NCBI RefSeq assembly: GCF_019357495.1
Contig: NZ_CP079110.1
Span: forward strand, 310,001-374,000
Length of the DNA stretch: 64,000 nucleotides
Reading direction: 5' to 3'
Source of the DNA: Nosocomiicoccus ampullae
Lineage (GTDB): Bacteria > Bacillota > Bacilli > Staphylococcales > Salinicoccaceae
In this document: positions 1-8,278 of the stretch, in pieces
Layout: the number at the start of each line of letters is the position of its first letter
How positions within the stretch are numbered: the stretch's first letter is position 1
Program-made: the position numbers and the translations under genes
The notes under the pieces: model-generated
What the model was told of the DNA's origin: nothing
Databases searched by the model: none
Seen by the model: only the letters and a program-made list of their open reading frames with translations

Positions 1-484
1 TTGGAGTACCACCAAATGATAAAATTAACTCAATCACTTCTTCATTACTGTTTAATTCGGATTTAAATCGGTCTAAAAATAGTAATGATAGTACCATACA
101 ATTACCAATAATCATTCCTGAAATTGGGATGACATACTGTGCGTCAAATGGAATAATGTTAAATAATACGAGTGTTCCCATAGAAAAAGCTTCTATGACG
201 ATTAGTGTCGCAATAATAATTACTGTTATATACGGGATTCCTTTTCCCTTTTTAACAATATTTTGACTCGCTGCACCGATAATTAACACAATCATTAATA
301 ACATGAAAAGTGTGCTTTCACTATCGAATACAAATTGTAGTATGTAACCGATAATGATTAATTGAATCGTTGCGCGAATAGAAGCAATAACGATATCTTT
401 TTCAAGTCCAAGCTTTAAAAAGAATGAGAGAACAATTGGGATAACTACAAATACCAATGCAAGTGCTAAGCTTAGAAATGACAT
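1..484 (-). CDS. fetB: FetB-like (UPF0014) membrane permease of an ABC exporter, partial
   Basis: Reading leftward from ATG at 484, the frame stays open to the window edge, so about 161 N-terminal residues are seen and the C-terminus is missing. The protein is strongly hydrophobic, beginning MSFLSLALALVFVV and followed by several membrane segments, with the charged loop and later SGMIIGN and FLDRFKSEL stretches typical of the UPF0014/YbbM/FetB family. FetB is the permease partner of the FetA ATPase; in E. coli the pair exports iron. Its start directly follows the stop codon of the ATPase gene (TAA then ATG), so the two are translationally coupled. The iron substrate is inferred from family knowledge; nothing here proves it. 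Confidence 0.8.
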   Translation of the reverse strand, partial: MSFLSLALALVFVVIPIVLSFFLKLGLEKDIVIASIRATIQLIIIGYILQFVFDSESTLFMLLMIVLIIGAASQNIVKKGKGIPYITVIIIATLIVIEAFSMGTLVLFNIIPFDAQYVIPISGMIIGNCMVLSLLFLDRFKSELNSNEEVIELILSFGGTP

Positions 485-1186
485 TTAATTTTCCCCCTCT
501 AAAAATTTTCTTAACTCTTTACTTTTAGGGTTGTTAAGCCCATCGATATTTCCAAATTCGATTAACTCTCCATTTTGTAAATACCAAAAGTCATCTGACA
601 CGCGTTTTGCTTGAGATAAGTCGTGCGTCACCCAGACGACAGTTAAATTAAATTCTTTTTGATTTTTTAAGATGAGTTGCTCAATTTCTCTTGCAATCTT
701 AACATCAACGCTTGCAGTAATTTCATCAAGTAGTAAAATGTCAGGGTTATTAACAAGTGTTCTTGCGAGTGCAACACGACTTTTTTCACCACCAGATAAT
801 TTTCTAACGGGACGGTCGATAAATTCACTCGAAATATTAACTTTTTCTAAAAAAGAAATCGCCTCATCTTTTGTAAAAGTTTCATTAAACAAATCTTTTG
901 GGAATTTTAAATTGTCGTACACTGTACCCTCAAGCATCGGTGAAGATTGAAACGCAAACCCAATACTTCTACGAAGTTTAATGATATCGATATCTTTAAT
1001 GTCTGTTTTATCGATATAAATATCACCAGAACTCGGTGATAGTAGCCCGTTAATATGTTTTAATGTTGTTGATTTTCCGGCGCCACTTGGTCCAATTAAA
1101 GCAGTAATGTGATTACTTTTAAATTGTCCTGAAATATTTTTCAAAATATTATTATGCGATACATTTTTAAATTCAATAGTAGACAT
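485..1186 (-). CDS. fetA: FetA-like ABC transporter ATP-binding protein
   Basis: This is a 233-residue single-domain ABC ATPase. Walker A GPSGAGKS lies at residues 32-39, the Q-loop Gln at 80, the signature LSGGE at 130-134, Walker B DILLLDE at 149-155 and the switch His at 188. It lies immediately upstream of a FetB-type permease, which identifies the pair as a YbbL/YbbM (FetA/FetB) exporter, linked in E. coli to iron efflux and oxidative stress. The ATG at 1186 is preceded by AAAGGAGT. The 72-bp gap to the divergent DUF72 gene must hold both promoters. General ABC function is certain; the specific substrate is inferred. Confidence 0.85.
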   Translation of the reverse strand: MSTIEFKNVSHNNILKNISGQFKSNHITALIGPSGAGKSTTLKHINGLLSPSSGDIYIDKTDIKDIDIIKLRRSIGFAFQSSPMLEGTVYDNLKFPKDLFNETFTKDEAISFLEKVNISSEFIDRPVRKLSGGEKSRVALARTLVNNPDILLLDEITASVDVKIAREIEQLILKNQKEFNLTVVWVTHDLSQAKRVSDDFWYLQNGELIEFGNIDGLNNPKSKELRKFLEGEN

Positions 1187-1258
1187 TTGAATACTCCTTT
1201 ACATTCCTTCTTACTACTATACCTCAATTTGTATGGTAAAATATCTCTAGGTGATATT

Positions 1259-2107
1259 ATGATTTATGTCGGTTTAACAGGTTGGGGGGATCAATATTCT
1301 TTATACACAGATATAACGAATAGTAATCAAAAACTTGAAACATATGCTGGTTTTTTCCCGCTTGTTGAAGTAGATTCTACATATTATGCGGTATTACAAC
1401 AATCGACGATTGAAAAATGGTGTAACGAGACACCAGATAATTTTAAATTTATCGTCAAAACACATCAGTTTATGACAGGTCATGGTGATTTTAGAACGTC
1501 TTTTAATAATATTCAAGAACTTTTTGAGGCGTATAAGCATATGTTAGAACCGATGGTTAAAAGAGGCAAGTTAGCATATATATTAATGCAGTTTCCACCT
1601 TGGTATGATTGTAATGAGAAAAATATTAATTATATTAGACTCGCTAAACAAATGCTTTCCCCTTTAAAGGTGGCGATAGAATTTCGCCACGAATCTTGGT
1701 ACAAAGGTGAAAATAAAGAACGTACACTCCAATTTTTACATGATCAAAATCTAATTCATACAATTGTTGACGAGCCTCAAGTTGGTGAAGGTACAGTACC
1801 TTTTGTCAACCGTGTAACAGATGATAATGGGTTCATAAGACTTCATGGTAGAAATAACCATGGTTGGTTACAAATGAACCGAACAAGAGAAGAGTGGCGT
1901 AACGTTCGTTATTTATATGACTATAATCAACAAGAACTTGAAGCGTTAAGGAAAAGTATAGAGATTTTATCATTTAAAACAAATGATATTTATATTATTT
2001 TTAATAATAACTCAGGCGGGCACGCTGCAGGTAACGCATTAAAGTTAATAGATATGCTCGGCATTGAATATAAAAACCTTGCGCCAAAGCAGTTAAAACT
2101 TTTTTAA
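1259..2107 (+). CDS. DUF72 (YecE-like) family protein
   Basis: The 282-residue protein starts MIYVGLTGWGDQYSLY, the usual N-terminus of DUF72 proteins. It contains the family blocks FPLVEVDSTYYA, FKFIVKTHQFMTGH, VAIEFRHESWY and FIRLHGRN. DUF72 adopts a TIM-barrel-like fold, and its biochemical role is unknown. The frame is open further upstream, but ATG 1259 fits the family start and has an AGGTGAT ribosome site (1249-1255), so the longer form is rejected. A TauE/SafE permease follows 19 bp downstream, probably in the same transcript. Confidence 0.85.
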   Translation: MIYVGLTGWGDQYSLYTDITNSNQKLETYAGFFPLVEVDSTYYAVLQQSTIEKWCNETPDNFKFIVKTHQFMTGHGDFRTSFNNIQELFEAYKHMLEPMVKRGKLAYILMQFPPWYDCNEKNINYIRLAKQMLSPLKVAIEFRHESWYKGENKERTLQFLHDQNLIHTIVDEPQVGEGTVPFVNRVTDDNGFIRLHGRNNHGWLQMNRTREEWRNVRYLYDYNQQELEALRKSIEILSFKTNDIYIIFNNNSGGHAAGNALKLIDMLGIEYKNLAPKQLKLF

Positions 2108-2126
2108 AATTTAAAGGAGGATAATC

Positions 2127-2954
2127 ATGATTTTAACAATAATAATACTCATTTGTATTGGATTATTCTCCTCAATTTTAGGTGCTTTAGTCGGAATTGG
2201 TGGCGGAGTCATTATCGTTCCAGCACTTGTATTTTTTGGTATTAAGCTCGGAATGATTGAAGGGATGACACCGCAACTCGCGATAGGTACATCAAGTATG
2301 ATATTAGTCGTTACCGGCTTATCTGCGATGATTCAATATAACAAAAGTAACCAGGTCGACAGATATAACGGCTCGATATTTTTAATTGGGCTAATTCCAG
2401 GTGCATTCGTAGGGTCGTATGCGAGTGCAATGTTAACGATGGATTCATTTAACTTATATTTCGGGATATTTTTAATATTTATTAGTATCTTACTCATGGT
2501 AAGAGATAAAATACCACCATTAAAAATATTTCAAAACCCAAAATATTTAAGACCACACATTGATGCAGACGGGGTCGTTCATCAATACGGATTTCCAATA
2601 TGGATCGCTGTTCTTATAACGTTCGTTGTTGGATTTATTACAGGCTTATTTGGAATTGGTGGTGGTGCGTTAATGACACCACTGATGATTATTGTATTTA
2701 GAATTCCACCATCAATAGCGATCGGTACGTCGATGATGCTTATCTTCTTCTCAAGTCTATCGAGTGCAATTGGTCACGCACTTCAAGCACATGTTCAATA
2801 TTTTGCGCTCGTAATTTTAGCAGTAAGTTCGTATTTTGGTGCGAGATTCGGTGCAAAGCTTGCGAGCAATTTTTCAAGTGACACATTAGTCAAATTATTA
2901 AGAACTGTACTTTTACTCATCGGTGTGTACTTAATTTTTGAAGCGATATTTTAG
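2127..2954 (+). CDS. TauE/SafE (UPF0721) family sulfite/anion exporter
   Basis: This is a 275-residue polytopic membrane protein with about eight hydrophobic segments. It shows the duplicated TauE/SafE signature: GALVGIGGGVIIVP near residue 20 and GLFGIGGGALMTP near residue 175. The two halves are separated by a hydrophilic stretch around residues 125-155. Family members export sulfite, sulfoacetate or related C1/C2 anions, but the substrate here is unknown. ATG 2127 has a strong AAAGGAGG site. A phosphoesterase gene follows after 12 bp with its own AGGAGG, so the genes are likely co-transcribed. This neighbour pair resembles Bacillus yunE-yunD. Confidence 0.85.
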   Translation: MILTIIILICIGLFSSILGALVGIGGGVIIVPALVFFGIKLGMIEGMTPQLAIGTSSMILVVTGLSAMIQYNKSNQVDRYNGSIFLIGLIPGAFVGSYASAMLTMDSFNLYFGIFLIFISILLMVRDKIPPLKIFQNPKYLRPHIDADGVVHQYGFPIWIAVLITFVVGFITGLFGIGGGALMTPLMIIVFRIPPSIAIGTSMMLIFFSSLSSAIGHALQAHVQYFALVILAVSSYFGARFGAKLASNFSSDTLVKLLRTVLLLIGVYLIFEAIF

Positions 2955-2966
2955 GAGGATTGTTTT

Positions 2967-4292
2967 ATGAAAACAGCAATACGTATCTTCCATACTAATG
3001 ATATACACAGTCATTTAGATAACTATAATGCAATTAGTCATTACATAAATGAACATAAAAATGATACATCGATATACGTTGATATCGGAGATCATGTGGA
3101 TCGTAGTCATCCATATACTGAAGCAACGCTTGGCTTAGGAAATGTAAAGTTATTAAACGATGCACATTGTGACGTTGCGACTATTGGAAATAACGAAGGC
3201 ATCACCTTAAGTAAAGAAGATTTAGAACATCTATATGACGATGCAAATTTTGAAGTAATTTGTGCGAATTTAAGAGATGATAATGGTTTATTATTCAAAC
3301 CATACACGATAAAACGTATCGGCGATTTAAAAATTGGCTTTATAGCAGCGACTGTAGAGTTTACACCGTTTTATAGAGCGCTTGACTTAGATGTTGAAGG
3401 GGCATTTTTATTTATTGAAGAGTATTTAAAAGAAATGAGACATCAGTGTGACGCAATTGTTATGTTGTCTCACCTCGGTAAATATGACGATGAAAGACTT
3501 GCAGCAGAGTTTAAAGAAATAGACATTATCATTGGCGGACATACACATCATACATTTCCAGATGACTACTTTGTAAATGACACACTAATTACTTCAGCGG
3601 GTCGTTTTGGTGAGTATTTTGGTTATGTAGATTTAGAGTTTGAAGACTATAAACTTGTCCAATCATCATCTAGAATTATCGACACAAATCTTTTAACAAA
3701 TAATTACGATGCATATTATGACGTTGGTAAAGACATGTTAAAAAAAGAAGTGAAGCGAGATGTGTTAAAAATAGAGCGCACACTTTATACAATTAACTGG
3801 TTTACGTATACAATGCTCAAAATGATCCAGTCTTATACGAATACTGACGTCTCAATGATTCATGCAGGGTTAATTGCTGCAGAGTTTAGAGGCGGTACGC
3901 TAACTGAGTATAACTTACACAAAGTTTTACCACATGCTATCAACTTAATTAAAATTGAAATGTCTGGCAGAGATTTAAAAGATATGTATTACACGGCGAA
4001 CATGCAAGAAACTAAAGATGAAATTATTAAAGGGCTAGGTTTTAGAGGCGACGTCATGGGTGTGTTTTTAATTGATGGATTGTCTGTAATTGAAAGTAAA
4101 CGCGAGTTTTACATTAACGGAAAAATGATTGATGATGATAAAATATATACAGTCGGAACACTTGATATGTATTCATTCGGTCGATTTTTCCCACATTTTA
4201 ATTCTCTTAAAAAGACTTATTATATGCCAGAGTTTTTAAGAGATATCGTAAATTATTATAGTGAATCATTACTCACTTCTAACGATTTTTGA
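2967..4292 (+). CDS. yunD: YunD-type metallophosphoesterase (5'-nucleotidase family)
   Basis: This is a 441-residue cytoplasmic protein with an N-terminal calcineurin-like phosphoesterase domain: DIH at 12-14, GD at 41-42, GNNE at 74-77, SHLG at 168-171 and GGHTHH at 190-195. It is followed by a 5'-nucleotidase C-terminal domain (VSMIHAGLIAAEFRGG, YTVGTLDMYSFG). No signal peptide is present, unlike secreted UshA. The canonical GNH(D/E) catalytic His is Asn here (GNNE), which I believe is usual in the YunD branch but cannot check. The start has AGGAGG nine bases upstream. Its TGA stop overlaps the -35 box of the next transcription unit. The exact nucleotide substrate is unknown. Confidence 0.85.
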   Translation: MKTAIRIFHTNDIHSHLDNYNAISHYINEHKNDTSIYVDIGDHVDRSHPYTEATLGLGNVKLLNDAHCDVATIGNNEGITLSKEDLEHLYDDANFEVICANLRDDNGLLFKPYTIKRIGDLKIGFIAATVEFTPFYRALDLDVEGAFLFIEEYLKEMRHQCDAIVMLSHLGKYDDERLAAEFKEIDIIIGGHTHHTFPDDYFVNDTLITSAGRFGEYFGYVDLEFEDYKLVQSSSRIIDTNLLTNNYDAYYDVGKDMLKKEVKRDVLKIERTLYTINWFTYTMLKMIQSYTNTDVSMIHAGLIAAEFRGGTLTEYNLHKVLPHAINLIKIEMSGRDLKDMYYTANMQETKDEIIKGLGFRGDVMGVFLIDGLSVIESKREFYINGKMIDDDKIYTVGTLDMYSFGRFFPHFNSLKKTYYMPEFLRDIVNYYSESLLTSNDF

Positions 4293-4317
4293 CTTTTATT
4301 GAATAAGACTTTATAAT
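4289..4317 (+). promoter_or_regulatory. Sigma-A promoter for the lysine-riboswitch transcript
   Basis: TTGACT (4289-4294), a 17-base spacer and TATAAT (4312-4317) form a near-consensus vegetative promoter. Transcription would start near 4324, about 25 bases before the aptamer. The -35 box overlaps the stop codon of the upstream phosphoesterase gene. Confidence 0.8.
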
Positions 4318-4346
4318 TAATACAATCGAAAAACGGAAAACTAAAT

Positions 4347-4539
4347 ATAAGTAGAGGCGCACATGACACTGGTAAAAGTTGGAGCAGCCATGCAGTGAAG
4401 ACTTTGAAGAGGGATTGTGCCGAAATTATAGAGTTGGACACTCTATTTTTGGGACTTGGCTTAATAGGTTAAGTACTGTCATGAAGTTCATGATGCGCTA
4501 CATTTGTGAAACACAAGTGCGGTGCGCTTGTGTTTTTTT
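4347..4539 (+). promoter_or_regulatory. Lysine riboswitch (L-box) with intrinsic terminator
   Basis: The leader carries the L-box conserved segments in order: GTAGAGGCGC (4351-4360), GAAGACTTTGAAGAGGG, then TGTGCCGAA, TTTGGGACTTGGCT, TACTGTCAT and the closing GATGCGCTAC near 4500. The first and last segments pair as P1. A terminator hairpin follows, ACACAAGTGC (4511-4520) against GCGCTTGTGT (4523-4532), with T7. By family knowledge, lysine binding stabilises the aptamer and favours termination, so expression should rise when lysine is scarce. The next gene is an NhaC-family transporter. The two-aspect match (aptamer core plus terminator) makes this secure. Confidence 0.92.
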
Positions 4540-4565
4540 ATTACAAATTTTTAGGAGAGATATTG

Positions 4566-6137
4566 ATGGATGCAGTTTTAAATTGGACGTATATTTCGCT
4601 TATTCCACCACTAATCACACTTATTCTCGTCTTACTGACGAGACGTGTCGATCTCAGTTTAGGAATTGGAATTTTAACATCAGCAATTGTTATTACGAAT
4701 GGAAATATAGGAGAAACGCTGAGTAAAATTTGGCACACGTTCATAGATTTGATTATCGAAGATGGATGGCTAAACACATGGAGTGCGTATATATTAATCT
4801 TTTTAGCACTTTTAGGAATTATGAGTGCATTTATGAGTATGTCAGGTGGGGCACGTGCATTTACGAGTTACGCGATGACAAAAGTTAAAACGCGAACAGG
4901 TGCATTATTATTAAGTGGTGTACTCGGTATTATTATTTTCATTGACGACTATTTTAGTGCGATTATTACACCACAAGTATCAAAACCATTAACAGATAAA
5001 TATCGAGTATCTCGCGCGAAACTCGCATATTTAGTAGATACAACAGCGTCACCAATCGCAGTAATTATGCCAGTATCGAGCTGGGGTGCAACAATTATGG
5101 GGCTTACTGCACCACTTCTTGTTGCAGCAGGACTCACGCATATTACACCGTTTGAATCATTTTTATACATTATTCCGCTAAACTTCTATAGTTTAAGTGC
5201 ATTATTACTTATGTTCGTCGTTATTTTTACGAACTTTGATATATTTGGTATGAAAAAAGAAGAAACACGCGCAATTAAAGATGGTATTTTATATGATAAT
5301 GAATTAGAAGAAGATGAATTACCTGTTGCTTATCATTCATCTAAAAATGCCTTAATCGTTCCGCTTGTTGGACTCGTCGTTGGTGTATTAGCTGGAATGA
5401 TATATACAGGTATTAAAGAAAGTGGATCACTTAATCCACTAATTATATTAGAAAACAACTCGATTACACATGCGTTAATCTTTGGTGGAATTATCGGTGT
5501 CGTGTTAGCAGTTATGTATTACTACAGATTTACAAAGCAAGACGACAATTTTTCAAGTCATGAAACGTGGTTAGGATTTAAAAATGGTATAGAAGCGATG
5601 ATTGGTCCAATTATCGTACTAATTTTAGCTTGGATGACTGGAGAATTAATTGGGGAATTAGGTACGGGTGAATTACTCGGAGAAATGGTGAAAAATTCAA
5701 ATATTGAAGCGGCATTTTTACCAGCGATTGTGTTCATTGTTGCGTGTATTATGGCGTTAACAACAGGAACTTCTTGGGGATCATTTGGTATTTTAGTACC
5801 GATTGCAGGAAATATAATTATTACGCTTGAAGCGCCTGAATTATTACTTGTGACAATTGCAGCAGTGCTTGCTGGAGGAGTATTTGGGGACCATTGTTCA
5901 CCGATTTCAGACTCGACAATTCTTTCAAGTACAGGATCAGGATCAGATCATATCGTTCACGTTATTACACAAATTCCGTATGCAATGATTGCAGCAACAA
6001 TTTCACTCGTTTCGTTTTTAGTCGTTGGTTTTACAACGTCAACAGCACTCGGATTACTCGTCATGGCAGGGTTATTTATCATCTTAATTCTTTTAATTAA
6101 AGTCTTATACAGACCGATTGAAACTACTGAAAAATAG
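4566..6137 (+). CDS. NhaC-family transporter, probable lysine carrier (LysW-like)
   Basis: This is a 523-residue membrane protein with about 12 hydrophobic segments of the NhaC/ion-transporter superfamily. Signature blocks are IIFIDDYFSAIITPQ, TTGTSWGSFGILVPIA and GDHCSPISDSTILSSTGSGSD. Such proteins are usually called Na+/H+ antiporters, but the lysine riboswitch immediately upstream makes lysine transport the better inference; NhaC homologues under L-boxes have been proposed as lysine transporters (LysW). ATG 4566 is preceded by AGGAGAG. An upstream in-frame ATG at 4506 lies inside the riboswitch terminator and has no ribosome site, so it is rejected. Cation antiport cannot be excluded. Confidence 0.85.
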   Translation: MDAVLNWTYISLIPPLITLILVLLTRRVDLSLGIGILTSAIVITNGNIGETLSKIWHTFIDLIIEDGWLNTWSAYILIFLALLGIMSAFMSMSGGARAFTSYAMTKVKTRTGALLLSGVLGIIIFIDDYFSAIITPQVSKPLTDKYRVSRAKLAYLVDTTASPIAVIMPVSSWGATIMGLTAPLLVAAGLTHITPFESFLYIIPLNFYSLSALLLMFVVIFTNFDIFGMKKEETRAIKDGILYDNELEEDELPVAYHSSKNALIVPLVGLVVGVLAGMIYTGIKESGSLNPLIILENNSITHALIFGGIIGVVLAVMYYYRFTKQDDNFSSHETWLGFKNGIEAMIGPIIVLILAWMTGELIGELGTGELLGEMVKNSNIEAAFLPAIVFIVACIMALTTGTSWGSFGILVPIAGNIIITLEAPELLLVTIAAVLAGGVFGDHCSPISDSTILSSTGSGSDHIVHVITQIPYAMIAATISLVSFLVVGFTTSTALGLLVMAGLFIILILLIKVLYRPIETTEK

Positions 6138-6225
6138 TGAATATATTCACTTTCATGATAAGTATACGGTTTCGTAAAAGTTATGTTATTATGAAATTAA
6201 TTACATAATAAAGGTAGGGGTTTTA

Positions 6226-7146
6226 GTGGCTAAAAAGAATGAAGAAATTCTTAGAAAACCAGAGTGGCTTAAAATTAAGCTAAACACTAACGAGAACTAT
6301 ATCGGGCTAAAAAAGATGATGCGTGCAGAGAATTTACATACTGTATGTGAAGAAGCGCGTTGTCCAAATATACATGAGTGCTGGGCAGATAGACGCACAG
6401 CAACATTTATGATTTTAGGGTCTGTATGTACGAGAGCATGTCGTTTCTGTGCAATTAAAACAGGTCTTCCAAGTGAAGTAGACTGGGACGAGCCAAGACG
6501 TGTTGCTGAATCTGTACAAAAAATGGACTTAAAACACGCAGTAATTACAACAGTTGCACGTGATGATTTACGCGATGGTGGCGCAGCTGTTTACGCTGAG
6601 ACAATTCGTAAAATTCGTGAATTAAATCCATATACCACTGTAGAAGTGCTACCTTTTGATTTTAACGGAAACAAAGAAAATATAAAAACGCTTATGGATG
6701 CACGCCCAGACATTTTAAACCATAACATTGAAACAGTTGAACGTTTAACTAAACGTGTGCGTGCAAAAGCAAAATATAGAAGATCATTAGAAATGTTACG
6801 TTACTGTAAAGAACTTCAACCAGATATTCCAACAAAATCTTCAATTATGATTGGTCTTGGTGAAACACACGAGGAAATTTTACAAACGATGGATGACTTA
6901 CTCGAGCACGGCGTTGATATTTTAACGATTGGTCAATACTTACAGCCAACGCGTAAACACTTAACTGTTAAAAAATATTACACACCATTAGAGTTTGGTA
7001 AATTACGTAAAATCGCTATGGAAAAAGGATTCAAACACTGTCAAGCAGGACCAATGGTTCGTTCAAGCTACCATGCAGACGAACAAGTCAACGCTGCAGC
7101 ACGTCGCCGTCAAGAAGAAGGAGACAAAATTCGTCAAGGTGAATAA
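6226..7146 (+). CDS. lipA: Lipoyl synthase
   Basis: This is a 306-residue radical-SAM enzyme that inserts sulfur into octanoyl groups to make lipoyl cofactors. The auxiliary 4Fe-4S cluster motif CX4CX5C is at C41, C46 and C52, the radical-SAM CX3CX2C motif at C68, C72 and C75, and the C-terminal RSSY that ligates the auxiliary cluster is present ([13 protein letters not shown]). The start is GTG 6226 with AAGGTAGGGG upstream. The coding end overlaps the yutD start by 8 bp, implying coupling. The lipA-yutD order is conserved in Bacilli. Confidence 0.97.
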   Translation: MAKKNEEILRKPEWLKIKLNTNENYIGLKKMMRAENLHTVCEEARCPNIHECWADRRTATFMILGSVCTRACRFCAIKTGLPSEVDWDEPRRVAESVQKMDLKHAVITTVARDDLRDGGAAVYAETIRKIRELNPYTTVEVLPFDFNGNKENIKTLMDARPDILNHNIETVERLTKRVRAKAKYRRSLEMLRYCKELQPDIPTKSSIMIGLGETHEEILQTMDDLLEHGVDILTIGQYLQPTRKHLTVKKYYTPLEFGKLRKIAMEKGFKHCQAGPMVRSSYHADEQVNAAARRRQEEGDKIRQGE

Positions 7147-7471
7147 TATTATTACAATCGGACATATGCATTTTGAACTCATTGAAGAGTACAGAAATGG
7201 ATTTGACGAAGAACAATTTAAAGAGAAGTATAACGAAGTACTCAATAAATATGATTATATCGTCGGTGATATTGGTTACGAAAAATTAAGGCTTGCGGGC
7301 TTTTATCGAGATGATAAAAAGAAAAGTGAATTCGACAAACGATTCAGTACGATTCAAGATTATTTACTCGAGTACTGTAACTTTGGATGTGCATATTTTA
7401 TCTTAAGAAAAATCTCTAAAGATGAGCAAAAAGCACTCGGTTTAAAACCAGAAGAAAAGCCTTCAGAATAA
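7139..7471 (+). CDS. yutD: YutD family protein
   Basis: This is a 110-residue protein with the YutD core ([58 protein letters not shown]). Function is unknown. The frame is open upstream inside lipA, but GTG 7139 gives the family-length protein, with a rather distant AAGGAG (7118-7123); an alternative ATG at 7166 would remove the first conserved strand. It is cotranscribed with lipA and followed by a strong bidirectional terminator. Confidence 0.8.
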   Translation: MNNIITIGHMHFELIEEYRNGFDEEQFKEKYNEVLNKYDYIVGDIGYEKLRLAGFYRDDKKKSEFDKRFSTIQDYLLEYCNFGCAYFILRKISKDEQKALGLKPEEKPSE

Positions 7472-7489
7472 TATCTGAAGGCTTTTTTT
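7457..7489. terminator. Bidirectional intrinsic terminator
   Basis: AAGCCTTCAGA (7457-7467) pairs perfectly with TCTGAAGGCTT (7474-7484). It is followed by a T run on the plus strand and TTTTC on the minus strand. It separates the convergent yutD and DUF3055 genes. Confidence 0.9.
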
Positions 7490-7775
7490 AGTAATCAGTA
7501 AACCAACCGGGTGAGATTACCTCTTCTAAAAATTCTTTCACTTCATCTGCTTGGTCATTAGAAAATCCAAGGGCACTTTCTATATAGTTTACTTCTTCTA
7601 AATCATCTGTTCCGACAATTGCGAAAGTATTATTTTGCATATTTAAAACTAAGCTTTTACCGAAAAATTTAGATGTTTGAATAATCGCAAGATCATATCG
7701 GCCGTAATCTCCAGCAAACCCGATGTATCTTGCATTTGGTGTTTCACTGTCATCGTATAAGTAATGTTTTATCAT
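7488..7775 (-). CDS. DUF3055 family protein
   Basis: This is a 95-residue acidic protein, MIKHYLYDDSETPNARYIGF..., ending EVISPGWFTDY. It matches the small conserved DUF3055 family found beside lipA/yutD in Staphylococcaceae. There are no cysteines, signal peptide or membrane segment, and function is unknown. A longer reading from 7787 (MEEI...) is rejected because its first codons contain the ribosome site: GGAGG sits five bases before ATG 7775. It is divergent from the DUF86 gene. Confidence 0.8.
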   Translation of the reverse strand: MIKHYLYDDSETPNARYIGFAGDYGRYDLAIIQTSKFFGKSLVLNMQNNTFAIVGTDDLEEVNYIESALGFSNDQADEVKEFLEEVISPGWFTDY

Positions 7776-7849
7776 AATTTCCTCCATAAAAAGGTCTGTC
7801 TTTTTATGATATTATAGAAATGATATTAATTAAACTAAAGGAGTTTACT

Positions 7850-8278
7850 ATGTTATTTGTAGACAAAAATTTAATATTAACAAGACTCGATTATATTAAA
7901 GATTTAACAAAAGAAATCGATACAGACAACACACTCGCCTTAGAACGTGTATGTGAAATGTTAATTGAAGCTTCTGTAGACGTTGGAAATATGATTATTG
8001 ATGCATTCGTATTAAGAGATCCAGGGAATTATTTAGATGTCATGGATATTATGAAAACTGAAGGGGTCGTTTCTGAAGACGATTTTAAAAAGTTTGAAGA
8101 GACATTTAAATTTAGAAATAATCTCGTACGTGAATACGAAGATATCGATCACGAAAAAATGCGTAAAGTGTTCAAAGAGAATTTATCTGCATATCAAGAT
8201 TTTAAAGAGAGTGTTTTACACTTCTTTGAAACAGATCCTCAAGCAGTGACTGCATTTATAGGTGATCAACATGTATAA
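7850..8278 (+). CDS. DUF86/HepT-like HEPN protein (YutE family)
   Basis: This is a 142-residue alpha-helical protein of the DUF86 (HepT-like) family, with conserved blocks MLIEASVDVGNMIIDAF, RDPGNYLDVMDIM and FRNNLVREYEDID. In active HEPN ribonucleases of this family the motif is RX4HXY. Here R89 and Y96 are kept but the His position (94) is Arg, so RNase activity is doubtful. No MNT nucleotidyltransferase antitoxin gene is adjacent. ATG 7850 has AAAGGAG; the upstream in-frame ATG 7820 lacks a site. The 3' end overlaps the HAD phosphatase start by 8 bp, so the two are coupled. In Staphylococcaceae this is a housekeeping-locus gene, not a typical TA pair. Confidence 0.85.
   Translation: MLFVDKNLILTRLDYIKDLTKEIDTDNTLALERVCEMLIEASVDVGNMIIDAFVLRDPGNYLDVMDIMKTEGVVSEDDFKKFEETFKFRNNLVREYEDIDHEKMRKVFKENLSAYQDFKESVLHFFETDPQAVTAFIGDQHV

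Noticed and set aside
1154-1258. N-terminal extension of the DUF72 protein from ATG 1154
   Set aside because: It overlaps the divergent fetA start, lacks a ribosome site, and the family start is at 1259.
4379-4726. Plus-strand open frame of 115 codons
   Set aside because: It lies across the lysine aptamer and terminator and then out of frame inside the transporter gene; no ribosome site.
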